This document shows positions 1 through 10,459 of a stretch of DNA of 64,000 bases, piece after piece. This DNA is from Thelonectria olida (taxonomy: Eukaryota; Ascomycota; Sordariomycetes; Hypocreales; Nectriaceae), in NCBI GenBank assembly GCA_020736575.1, contig JAGPYM010000027.1, forward strand, positions 310,001-374,000, in the 5' to 3' direction. The notes below the pieces were generated by a model. The model saw nothing but the letters and a program-made list of their open reading frames with translations. It was not told the DNA's origin and made no database searches. Both the position numbers and the translations under genes were made by a program. Position 1 is the stretch's first letter; each line of letters starts with the position of its first letter.

Positions 1-685
1 CAGCTTGCCTGCCTATAGAGCCTGAGAGCCCTTTGGCTGTCGCAATAGCACTTGTCCCGGCCCCGACTGTTGGCTTTACCAAGTATTCGCCGATTTGGTT
101 CCTCACAGTATCCCCATCTGCCACGGCTTTCATCATAGAGCTGGATCCGGAGACAACTGCGCCGGGGATCCCCCTAACCCTCTCTACCACCTTCTTGAGC
201 TTCGTGGTTCGCGGCTGAGGCTCGTCGTTGTCTACTCCAGGCACGGGAAGTATCAATGGTGGCGTCCTCTCGTCATCTGACAGGTCATTGTCTTCAGGAG
301 ACGAATTGACATCAACCATGGCTCTGTCATCAAACTTGAATGGCATTTTGTTGTTGGTACCGTTGGTGGCGGACGGCACCGTGGAAGTTGCAGCGCCGGT
401 GATGATGGCGCCTTTATCGGTTGGGAATACCCAATCCCCACAGTTGAGATCAAGAATCTCTTTGTCTCCATCGTCGCAGAGAGAACCGTCTTCGGAGGCA
501 TCGAGTTGATCAGGGTTGCACGCCGGTACGACGGCGCCCGGGTAGCTTGGTGGAAAGCTAAAGGTGCTTTCGCCCGACCCCCAGGAATTGGCCCGCAAGT
601 ATTTGGTTGAGACGAGGTCGTCGTCTATATCTTTGGTGCGAGTCGCCGCTCCTGGCGCCTGCTTGGGTGTAGTTTGACCCGCCAT
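1..685 (-). CDS. Unknown protein, N-terminal 228 residues, runs off the left edge
   Basis: An ATG at 685 on the minus strand opens a frame that stays open for 228 codons to base 1, so the C-terminus lies outside the window. The N-terminal half is polar and acidic, rich in Ser, Asp, Pro and Thr, and is probably disordered. The last 60 residues or so become basic and then Ala/Gly/Ser-rich with amphipathic character, with repeated Val-Lys-Pro-Thr and Ala-Thr-Ala-Lys type stretches that loosely recall LEA-like or membrane-surface proteins. I see no catalytic motif, signal peptide or membrane segment and do not recognise the family. Coding character is supported by the long open frame and absence of splice-like breaks. 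The start is the first ATG and is preceded by a pyrimidine-rich leader on the coding strand. It stands alone, with about 2.1 kb to the next supported gene. Confidence 0.6.
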   Translation of the reverse strand, partial: MAGQTTPKQAPGAATRTKDIDDDLVSTKYLRANSWGSGESTFSFPPSYPGAVVPACNPDQLDASEDGSLCDDGDKEILDLNCGDWVFPTDKGAIITGAATSTVPSATNGTNNKMPFKFDDRAMVDVNSSPEDNDLSDDERTPPLILPVPGVDNDEPQPRTTKLKKVVERVRGIPGAVVSGSSSMMKAVADGDTVRNQIGEYLVKPTVGAGTSAIATAKGLSGSIGRQA

Positions 686-2800
686 TGTAATGTGAGCTCG
701 TCTGGCCTAGGCAAATGTTCTTGTACCACGATAGCGAGAGACTGAGGTCTTGAGGTAAGGAGAAGGTAATAGTCGAGGTGAAAAGGATGAAGTAGAATAG
801 GGATAGAGGATCTGCTCGATGGAATTAAAAAGTAAATGAGAGGGTGTGTTCTAGGATTGTGAAGAACGGACGACAAGGGGGTTATATGCCCACCTCAGTT
901 GAGTTAGAGGGTAGGTTCATGTCTAAGTCTTCCTTCCGTGAAGCATATTGACAAAGTGTAAACATGACAGTCATTCCTTCTCTGCAGGAGATCTCACACT
1001 CTATTAACGTTATGCTTTTCAAAGTGATGGCCTATTCCGCCGCTCGCAACTCACCTTCAACCACGGCATGACGGGGGTTGCCTTTCCTCATGACTACTTT
1101 CAAGGATCCGGTGTAAGGTCAAAGACGTGAGGCTACATGAGGGTAGAAAGCGTAACAGAAGGGCGTAAAAGCTACGAGCACTACACGTCAGAAGATCCAA
1201 GGACTACTGGCACAGCCCAAGGCGTGACGCCTAGCTCTGAATTGTGGATGGTTGTTAATGCTAGAGTACTGTGTTTGTACAAAGGTGTGAGTGTTAATCA
1301 CAGAAATTTATACGGTGCAATCATTTTCTGGGGACGAAAGCTATTGGATTCCCATCAAATTCGGACCTTCTTTCGTCCTCGTTCAAGTTTGATGAGCGCG
1401 GTCAGGCCATTGCGTCTACCGTTTACATCATGACCACCTACTCGTGAATGTGGTGGATCGTAGCCTCCGAGACAAGAGTGAATGAAGAAGCAACGAGGAG
1501 GTTGCGAAAGAACCTACCTACCTAACTTACTCAACCAGGGAGAAACTTTCTTCGACGACACCTTCTTATGGATGAAGTCCTACAGGGCAGGTTACCAAAC
1601 CTTCCAAGCAGACTGGGCTAGGTAATGTAGGTTATCTTACCAACCTAGTTGCCATGGTTCTCCTTCAGTCATCCCATGCCCCGCAACGCTCCTGATTCAA
1701 TGTATTCTCGCTGCAGCCTTCCTTCGATCCTGAGTGTGCAACTCAAGCCCCGTGTTTTTGATCATGCGCACCCTCAAGGCCGTGGAAGTTGGAACGACAC
1801 TGTTCTTGTCAACCCCCAACAATGTTGTGACGCTTGATTTAAAACCCGGCATCAAAGCTATATGATCCAGTGGGATTTATTAACGCATGTTTTACGAGCG
1901 AGGGACCGCTGTTCATTGTCTCATCCGTCTTCTCTCTGCAAGCCTCCTCAGAACCTTTGTCCTTGACAAGGAAAGTGTTTACCGTCACTCTTCAAAGGAG
2001 GAGGACACGCGTATCATTGACAATTCATTCACTGATGAATGACAATGCGGAGACATACAATTATATAACAATTGGAAAGAGGTCATGGGGGCCGTTTTTT
2101 CCAGCACCACTCCTCTTCTAGGCGGAAACCTCAAAGTTCTTTCCGAAATGTCGACAAAGCCATCAAGACAACCAGTGCACGCAGAACGCATATTCTGACG
2201 GAGCTCACACCTATGTGTCATGGTGTAAATCTTGGATTTCAACTGCCCTTTCCAAAAGATAAAGCATCCAAAGAATACATAGTCGGTGTGCTCTTGAAGA
2301 TGGTGGTGTATGCTTCACCCTCATCCGAGATAGATGTAAGCGGATCGGAAATACCTTAGCCCGTTGGTTCGCCAGACCTGAGCTAACATTTTGCATCACG
2401 AACACCCATCCAACGACTTTTATGACCAGGCGCATTACCGCTCCAAACCTCTGACCCCAATCTTCCACGACCAGCGATTCGCCATCGCCGCTGCCCCCAG
2501 AGTGGTTCCAGCTCTCAGCGAAACCGGACACCGACGACTAAAGGTGCGAAAACAACAACAACGCCAGCCTCGAAAAGTGTCTCAACGAGAACTTCCGATA
2601 GCGACCACGACGACGATAATATCCAAGCTGAGCAATTGCCGTCTTCCGTAGCGGACCAATTGGCCGGCATTGATTCGATTCTCGCTCGACTCAACCCAAA
2701 ACTCTTCCCTTCAAGCTCTCCCAGGGCAGCACCGCAGGAATTGCCCACTTCCACGACCTCACGAACGCCGTCGAACCTCATAGCCACTTCAACCCTCACA
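686..2800. other. Intergenic, no supportable gene
   Basis: This 2.1 kb stretch separates the minus-strand edge gene from plus-strand mL40. Short open frames occur in all frames but none has coding-like composition, a family signature or convincing splice sites. The part from about 2400 on is pyrimidine-rich on the plus strand and is probably the promoter and 5' leader of mL40. The mL40 frame stays open upstream to 2636 but contains no in-frame ATG before 2801. Confidence 0.5.
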
Positions 2801-3334
2801 ATGGCCTCCCTCCTCTCCCTCCGCGGGCTCTTCACCCGCCCCTCCGCCCTCCCCACCACCCGCCTCTTCTCAACCACCACCTCCCTCCTCGCCCGCACAC
2901 CCCCCAAGCCCGTCGCCGCCAAGAAGCCCGCCGCGGCCCCCCCCCGCCGCAAGCACCAGGTCCAGCGCTCCGAGAACTACATCCGCATCCGCACCCTCAA
3001 GCAGAACATGTTCTCGCCCGCGCCCCCGCCGCTGCGCATGGCCCGCCTGCGCTACCTCCGCCACTGGACCATCCACCGCGCCTGGCAGCTGTTCCGCCGC
3101 AACCAGCACCAGGCTATCGCGAGCGAGCGCTCCCGCATGTACAAGGGCATGTACAACGCCTGCGAGGAGCTGCGCAAGACGGTTGGGCCTACCGGTCGAG
3201 GCGAGGGTTACTTGTACCGCGTCGCTATGGAGAAGAAGGGTGTTTGGGGAACCGAGGCTGTGCCGATTGAGTATGCTCGCTTTCAGACCGAATATCCTGG
3301 GCCCAACGCCTGGAACCATGAGTGGAAGAGGTAA
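2801..3334 (+). CDS. MRPL28: Mitochondrial large-subunit ribosomal protein mL40 (MRPL28 family)
   Basis: The 177-residue product fits mL40, a protein of the mitochondrial large ribosomal subunit. Residues 1 to about 35 are rich in Arg, Ser, Leu and Thr with no acidic residue, as expected for a cleaved mitochondrial targeting sequence. A basic Pro/Ala/Lys-rich linker follows, then the conserved core: the tract RYLRHWTIHRAWQLFRR near residues 85-101, and a C-terminal block with YRVAMEKKGVWG, PIEYAR and the final WNHEWKR, which I recognise from fungal members of this family. The gene has no intron. The start is set at 2801 because it is the first in-frame ATG and the targeting sequence begins there. 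GC-rich third positions are strong. The family assignment rests on motif memory, not a search. Confidence 0.75.
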   Translation: MASLLSLRGLFTRPSALPTTRLFSTTTSLLARTPPKPVAAKKPAAAPPRRKHQVQRSENYIRIRTLKQNMFSPAPPPLRMARLRYLRHWTIHRAWQLFRRNQHQAIASERSRMYKGMYNACEELRKTVGPTGRGEGYLYRVAMEKKGVWGTEAVPIEYARFQTEYPGPNAWNHEWKR

Positions 3335-4452
3335 AAGGCGTATTTGCTAGGAAGAGGGTGGACGTGTACACAAGCTAGCTGGATGAGGCGTGGAAGCTCA
3401 CCAGTTGTATTATTAAAGGCGGCACAAAAAGATATATTATGAACGCTAGATAGCTCGAGGGCATGTGTATAGAAGTGTGGGGGAGATTATCAAAGCCAAG
3501 CATGTTATGTTACCAGAATTGATCACAAGTCTTCCCGTGAAAGTAGGGCTTGGGCTGCGTCACTCTGGTTCCAAAATTCATCACTCTCATTAAGTATCAA
3601 CTCGATGAAGACAAGCTCCATCGCCTATCAATTCCCTCATGCAGCGACTTCCAAAACCTCCTTGTCCCTTCCTCACTTCTTGTTCCACGTCAACAAGGAC
3701 AAGCCTCTATGGGGAATTCGACGATATTAATACAGATCCGAGAGTGTGAAGACGCTTTTCGCTCGTCATGCTTTTGTTTTGTTTCTCTTCTGTTTCGCTG
3801 CGGAATGTTTAATAAAAGAATAAAATAAACGAGAGCTTCGCTTGCCAGATTAATAATAACAAACAACTGGAAGTTAAAAAAAAAAAATTGTAATATGAGA
3901 GACATGGAAACCAGTGACTAAAATCGTAGTAGGTAGTAAAAAATGATGTTGAGATGGCATGCAGATGGCGAAGGGATTCCCCTTTCTCTCTGCAAAAAAA
4001 TGATAGTCCCGGCCTTTCCAACGAGCGAATGCGTCTGATTGATCAATAAAAACGCCCATACATGAGTGTGATGTCTGTGAGGGAGCGCGGTCCGTTGGTC
4101 GATGAGAGGGTCAGAGTTCAACCTGACTTGGGCTTCAGCGTCGGTCCGCCTGGGAGTTTCGAAGCATGCTTTTCCTCCCCGATTGAGCGCCGAGCAAGAA
4201 TCCTCTATATCCGTTTCCATATCCGTTTCCCTAATGATCCAAGAAAATAGTAAAGTGTGGTTGAGGTTATGTATGTGAGTATATCGAGGAGGCTGAGGGC
4301 GACATCGGCAGGCGTTAGAGACGAGCGTTCCTGGATAGAACTAACAGCCATTGTGCATCGGCTGCAAGTCATAATAGTCCCTTATGAAAGGTTCCGCCTC
4401 GAATAGCTTCGCGTCGAATCAACCGTTGGATGGAGAGAAAACGATTGCTGTT
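3335..4452. other. Intergenic between convergent mL40 and rho2
   Basis: These 1.1 kb hold the 3' regions of two convergent genes. They are AT-richer than the flanks, with A-rich and T-rich runs near 3420 and 3875 that could serve in 3' end formation. I see no open frame with coding character and no RNA gene. Confidence 0.45.
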
Positions 4453-5378
4453 TCACAGGACGACGCAGCAACCGCCGCCCTCTCCCTTTTCGAACGTCAG
4501 GAGAGCGGCACGGGTCGCTGCCTCAAACACATCGTCCACGCCTTCGCCGCTCAAGCTGGAGCACTCCAAATATCTCTTAGCGCCGATATCTCGTGCAATG
4601 GTCTCACCGTCATGGTCGGAGACGAATCGCATGGATTTTTTACGCATCTCCTCGATCGCGACAGGGTCTTCTCGCAGGTCCTTCTTGAGGCCGACGAGGA
4701 TGATGGGGACGCCAGCGCACAGTCGGGTCGCTTCCTCGATCCACTAAACAGAGTAACGCGTCAGCTTCGGGAGAATTTACAGGGCACAGCCATGCCGGGC
4801 GAGCCGTACCTTGTGTTTGACATTGTCTAGGGAATCTGGCGTGTCAATAGAGAATCCGACGAGAATAACGTGTGCTTTTGAGTAGGCAAGTGGTCGTAAT
4901 CGTTCGTAATCTTCCTGGCCAGCAGTATCCCATAGCGCAAGCTGGACGGATTTGCCGTCTACTCTGCAATCGGTCACGTAGTTTTCAAAGACTGTAGGAA
5001 TCTGGAGCAAGATTAATACGGCGGTCTATGAGGCAATCAAGTCGGCTATAACTCACATAATGCTACAGTTGATATGGTCAGCGAATGTAAAGGCGCAAAG
5101 GTCAGAAGGGGGTGACGTACTGTTGGGAAGTATCCTAGCGTAAAGACGCTCAACAAACTGGTCTTTCCGCAGGCACCATCACCAATAATAACCAGCTTCC
5201 TGCGAGCATTGTCAGCAATCTAGTTTCGTACACATGCCGAGGCTATGATGGGAGAAGGTAGCGTGGAGGAGACGGGGTGGAGGCGGGACAATCAAGGGTC
5301 GGCGAACATAGCGAGGCTCATGATGGGAAATGTAGAGGGGTCGTACCTGCGGATGACGTTTTGGGGATTTGCGCTCAT
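4453..5378 (-). CDS. rho2: Rho2-type small GTPase, five exons
   Basis: Rho2 GTPases cycle between GTP and GDP at the plasma membrane and control cell-wall synthesis and polarity. Joining 5378-5347, 5199-5121, 5062-5057, 5001-4810 and 4743-4453 gives a 199-residue protein with no frame break. Visible motifs are the P-loop GDGACGKT near residue 17, the effector region TVFENY, switch [20 protein letters not shown], and a C-terminal CCVVL. The last four residues form a CAAX box ending in Leu, which favours geranylgeranylation. The introns are 147, 58, 55 and 66 nt and all have GT and AG ends. Exon 3 is only 6 nt and supplies His-Tyr between GYFPT and IPTVFENY, two residues the Rho fold needs at that place. 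The start (MSANPQN) matches fungal Rho2 proteins I recall. Confidence 0.93.
5057..5062 (-). other. 6-nt micro-exon of rho2
   Basis: The bases read CATTAT on the minus strand and lie between an intron ending ACTGTAG and one starting GTGAGT. Leaving the exon out keeps the frame but deletes two residues just before the effector loop, so skipping would give a nearly full-length but altered GTPase. Confidence 0.85.
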
Positions 5379-8300
5379 ATTGGATCGTGAGCTCTAGACG
5401 CGAGCGGTATAGAATGAAGGCGATCGGGAGCTGTGGCGAGCTTTGTTTTGGTTTGGTCGTCTGACGGAGGAAAGATCCGAGGATGGGTAATCAGATCCCC
5501 CTATACGTGACACTGGGCCGGCGCTTGACAAGGGACAGAACGAGCAAACGGCAGCGAGAACGACACGAGGCAAATCGTGAGAGGCGCAGTTATGTCGTAA
5601 AGGGATATAGATTGGAGTCGAGGTCGGTTGGGCGTGGGAAGTAGTCGTCGAAGTGGCCCCTATCTGGTCGGTCGTGATGCTGGGGTGAACAAGGAGAGAA
5701 GGCACCAAGCTGAAGATGGAGATGGACGAGGTAGGACGAGATAGAACTAGAGTCTAGAGGCGGCAAACAAGGGACGTCGGAGGTCGCGCGTAGGCGAATA
5801 CGATCAAGGCCGGGGCGGTGGGACGGAGGGACGGAGTGGTTGGAGGAGAAGGGAAGAAGAAAGGGCTTTTTTTTTTAAATGGAATGGGAATACGAGCTGG
5901 AGAAGGCGTAGGACTTTGGACGAGACGAGGACTTGGACGATGGGCCGGCTCGGTTTCTCGGCGGCGGAGTTCTGCTAGTTAAAAGGGCGACGACGGGGAC
6001 GGTAGCTAGCTAGGCCGAGCTGATGGCAGTTTGCAGGTTGCCGTGAGTGAGTTGAGTCGCAAGCAAGCAAAAGAAGGTGGGCGAGCTGGGCTTTTTGGGG
6101 GCTTGGGCCGAGGATCGCCTGTTGGTCGTGGTGGTGGTGGATTTGTTAGGATTGGGATGAGCGAGGACTCTGGCAGCTACTGCGCCGTTGTTGGTGGTTC
6201 CAGCGGGTTGAGGTGCCTGGCCGGGGAACTACGGGCGGGCGGTGATAGTGGTGGTTACAGTGGGGATCTCGAGTGGAGGGTGGCCCAGGGCGGTGGGGCA
6301 GAAGCGAGCCCGATGTCCCCCCGGGCCCGGAGTTGGCGATGGTGGGAGAGTCAACCATTGGGACTGTTCTGACTCGGGCCTTTGCAGCTATCGACGGCGG
6401 TTTCTTTTTACGGATCATGAGGGGAGGCTGTGGTTGTTGCAATCAATGATTTCATCCCATTGTTGCAGTGGTTCGTTGCAGTGGACACAAAAGAATGAAG
6501 CAAAGTCATGCAAGCTACGTTGTAGAGCTGAGGTGCTTTGGCTCGAGGCAGTGTCCAGGCGAAGGTCTTGTGGCGGCGGCAGTGAGAAAACGGTACAGAT
6601 GGTGGAGGCTGACAGCATGGAACGGAAAGGCACGACGACCGGCAAGGTAACAGTAAGCAGGCCATTTCTCATGGAAAGGTCGACTTTTCGGAGTAAACAA
6701 CTCGATGGGACAACTAACTGCAAAACACGAGTCGGCTGGATTCCGGGGGAGAAACAAGGACCCCAGTTCGACGACGTACAGACGCACTAAACTCACGAGA
6801 TCGAACCTGGAGAATGGAGATGGATTTCCAAGAATAAATCACTTCTATCCTCATACAGCCATCCAACAGGCTTCTAGGGTCTTTCAAAACTCTAAAGCGA
6901 GCTCGTTTGGTAAAGGGGCCCCTTGTTGAAGTCGCATGGAGCGCATGGATCGCTTGATCGCGTACTAAAAGAAGACGCCATAATTAAGGGCATGGGCTGG
7001 ATAACACAGATCTTGTACGGATAGTTGGCAAACGAATTGATGATGATGGATTATCTCCATGCCAGCAGAGATGCCAAGTTTCACGTCTTGTCGAGAGCTG
7101 TAACGTGGTAAAGCCGGTCTGCACCTCGACTGTAGAACCTATTGTCTGATGCGTGCATGCAGAATGTCGGCTTTGCCATGATGACTCCGATGCAGGCGGC
7201 TCTCACTAATCACCACCACCATTGGCCTTGTCGTATCATCTCATGTCCAAGAAACATGCTTCTTATCTGTTTACTTTGTTTCGTTCAGGCTTCCCCGGTC
7301 CATTTCTCACGTCAATTCACGTCAAAATCTGGGTCCGATTCTCAACCTGTCGGCTTCCACGGAACGCATAAACGACAGCGAACTGGGAGAACTCTAACGT
7401 CATCGGCCAGCTCAGAAAAAAACACCACATTACCTTACATTCAACGAGACAAGATCCAATCACGGTGGAATGGATGCAGCAGTTCGGTTTTACGCATAAT
7501 TGACTCACGCGTTGACGGCCAAGAGTGGGCATGCTGGAAAGCGAGAGACATGGCACCACGTTGCTTTCTTCTTGTTGTTTCTCGCACCTTCGTGCGTTGT
7601 ATTACACACTCATCACTATTCGTAAGGTCATCATAATCATGACAACTCTCCCCGATGACACTCGATCCCATTGTCGTTACTAACCTGTTCTCTAGAGCCC
7701 AAACAGGTAATATTCCTCATTCTCCTCCTCCTCCCTTCCTACCACCATCACCATCATCATCGTCAGCCCTTTAAAGACCAACTCCTGGCGTGTGCTCTCT
7801 TCGTCCATCTGCGCGTCGCCATCGTGCCATCCGTCAACTGGCTAGTGCAGACATGACCCTGTGAGGCTGTGCTGATGCATCCGAAAAAAACACACACCAA
7901 CCAAGCGAGCCAGAGGCTAAAATAGGGTGCCCTTTTCCCCCTAGCCTCTCTGCTAGACCTGGCCGCTCTTCGGGTCCGGGTCAGGGACCAGGTTCGGACC
8001 CAGGGACGAACTACGACGTAACGCCCCCCAAAACGATGGCTCCGGAGCCAGTCGTTCAACTGACGGCATCGAGCCATTCTTCCGTCTTGCGTGGGGACTT
8101 GGGGACACTTGGCTCTTGCGCTTTCTCGTGTGGGAGCGACAATGACATCAATCCAGCTTCGTATACGATACACTGGATGATTTTTGCATTATCGAGACCC
8201 GTGTCCCGACGGGTTGCCTCCGATATCCATCAACGTTCGGTGCCAGGAGCAGGACGTTCTGGCTCCAACAGTCCGAAGTCTCCTCCACATTCAAGCACTC

Positions 8301-10459
8301 TCCTGCAGGGGTCTTGGCCTCCCGCGTCCAATGGCAGATCCAAAACGGCTCATCGAACCCAAATAGCCTACAAAAATAATAAAGAGTGGTTCCCGCTTAT
8401 TGTTCCCGTGCGAAGGTGATAGCTGTGTACCGGTGTATCCTCTGCGCACCACTCGTGACCGCAAGACGCGGGCTGACGAGCAGTGCCCTTGCACCTTCGA
8501 AAGACGACTACGACCCTGAGACACATATTCGCATGTTACTCCGTCTACGTAATGGCTGGGGAGAGATAAGAACATAATGGCGAGGCATACCGAGTTTGCC
8601 TCCGAAATGCAACAGCTCGAGTGCAACCTACGGATGAGTTTCGCAGGCACTGTGCCAACGGACTCGCTGGGTGGTGGGTGTAAATAACGTCCAGAGAGAT
8701 GTGGAAATTCTTAAGCAAACAAATAACCATCTCGTCATCCCATTGCCCAACATGAACAGCGCCTTCATTCTCCAAGTTGTTTGTTGCAAAGGTGGGCTGG
8801 TAGCACTTCGAACAAGATCCCTCCCGCATCTCACGCATCACCCTTGGAAACGCATTGCCTTCTACGGTCAATCAGCCAAAGCACCCTAACGTGGCTGTCA
8901 CCCATTGCCACGTTCCTCCACTCTTGTCCAGGTGTGATAAAGGAGAGAGAGACAGGCGGCCAGCCAGGCAGCCCGTCTAATTTGTAGCAGCCCTATGTAA
9001 TGGCGGATAGGCGCTTGATTACGCACGAGATTAGTTTGCTATCGATGATAATGCGCCACTTCACTTTCCTTCAGCTGCACTTGTCAGGCATTTATTAAGT
9101 CCTGCTAACACGGTATCTTATCTGCTTTACCGTGCCACCACACTTTAGGCTTTAGGAAGGACTGGGGAGTTGGGGCAGAAATTGCTTGATGCACATCAAC
9201 ATCGAGCCCTGAAGATCTCAATCGTCCACACCTCCCTCGGCTAAAATACCACGGCCGGGCCATCGTTCTACCCCAGACGTCACACACTCGCATTCGAGAG
9301 GCTACCCCAGAGGCTGGAGTCGGCCGAAGCCCCATTGGTGGGATGGGACCGTTTGTGCTGGTGCGTTAAGCTGTGATCTGATTGCTCTGGTAACTTGACT
9401 CAGTTTGGTGTTTTGTGTTTTTATGTGCAGATCAGGCTGCTCTCTAACAGTGATATTGGAGAGTCATCCGTATACTTTGACCAAGACCGAGACTCTCCCT
9501 TCTCAAAGCCGCTGATGAGATTCAAGGTCAAATTCACAGCTGGATGCACATCATATCCTAAATAAATAACCTCTCGACTGCATTTAAACTAGCTTTATCC
9601 TTTGGCGTGCAATTGCTACTGTCGCATCCATTTTTCTTTCTAGAAACCCCCAACGAAAAAGCCCGAACCAAAACCAGATCGATCGAGTCTAGGGTAAACT
9701 GGGCGGCTGGGAACCTTGCTGGCCGTTGGCAATTGACATCAGGGTGGTTTGCGCTACGCACTTACCCCACCTGCCTAAGGCACAAACGCGGGAGCTCCAG
9801 AGGAAGCGTGTGGAATTCCTTGGGGTCTTGGGGGAATCGCATCACGTGCCAAGTCACACGACTGCATCCGCACTCAGGCACGAAATCTGATTGACGGAGC
9901 GGACCCAGTTTTTCCCTAATGTTGGCACGCTCTCCTTCGGCTGCATGAAAGTACAGGTGCCATGTAACTCCACTGAAGAGTGACTTCTATCACTTGTCGT
10001 TGAGCCTTGGAAGAACCTAAGCATCGATGCTTCCAACAAAGGCAATTTGTGATCGAATCGCCTTTGCACAATATTTGATGCCAGTATCGGATCTGCTCGT
10101 TTTCCCTATCCCTCGAGCCACCCTATCGAATCTCGGGTCTTCTGGTCCCTCCCCCCGCAGGCGTCATCGCTGACCTAACCCTGACTTGCCCTGCGCTGAG
10201 AGTGCCTCATTTTGAGCCGGACCCAGTCTCGTCTAGTCCCTCCTCCATCATCGGCACCTCGCAACCTCGTACCTGTCCGCCACCACCTCTCGAACCGTCG
10301 TCGTCTCGTTCTGCGCTGCGTAGTCACCGACCCAGTTTCGTGCTGATCGGCCCTCCAGCTCTTTCTAACCATTCCTCCCTCTTCTCCCCCCCTCCGACTC
10401 GACAGACACGTGTTGCGCGCCTCTTCATGCCCTCGACTCCTCCGACGCCGTAATCCACG
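5379..10459. other. 5 kb between divergent rho2 and nst1, no supportable gene
   Basis: This is the longest gap in the left half. The first 600 bases (to about 6000) are purine-rich on the plus strand, hence pyrimidine-rich on the rho2 coding strand, and probably contain the rho2 promoter and leader. From about 10,130 to 10,459 the plus strand is C/T-rich and is likely the nst1 5' leader. Between these, open frames of up to about 180 codons occur, but most lack an ATG at the stated start and none shows family motifs or consistent splice sites. Non-coding RNAs or very short genes cannot be excluded. Confidence 0.4.

Noticed and set aside
6031..6790. Overlapping plus frames of 113 and 182 codons upstream of rho2
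   Set aside because: Both start at non-ATG codons, are Gly/Arg/Ser-rich by composition and show no family signature.
8036..8419. 127-codon plus frame with an ATG
   Set aside because: No recognisable domain, no coding-like codon bias, and no splice structure. A chance frame of this length is expected in 5 kb.
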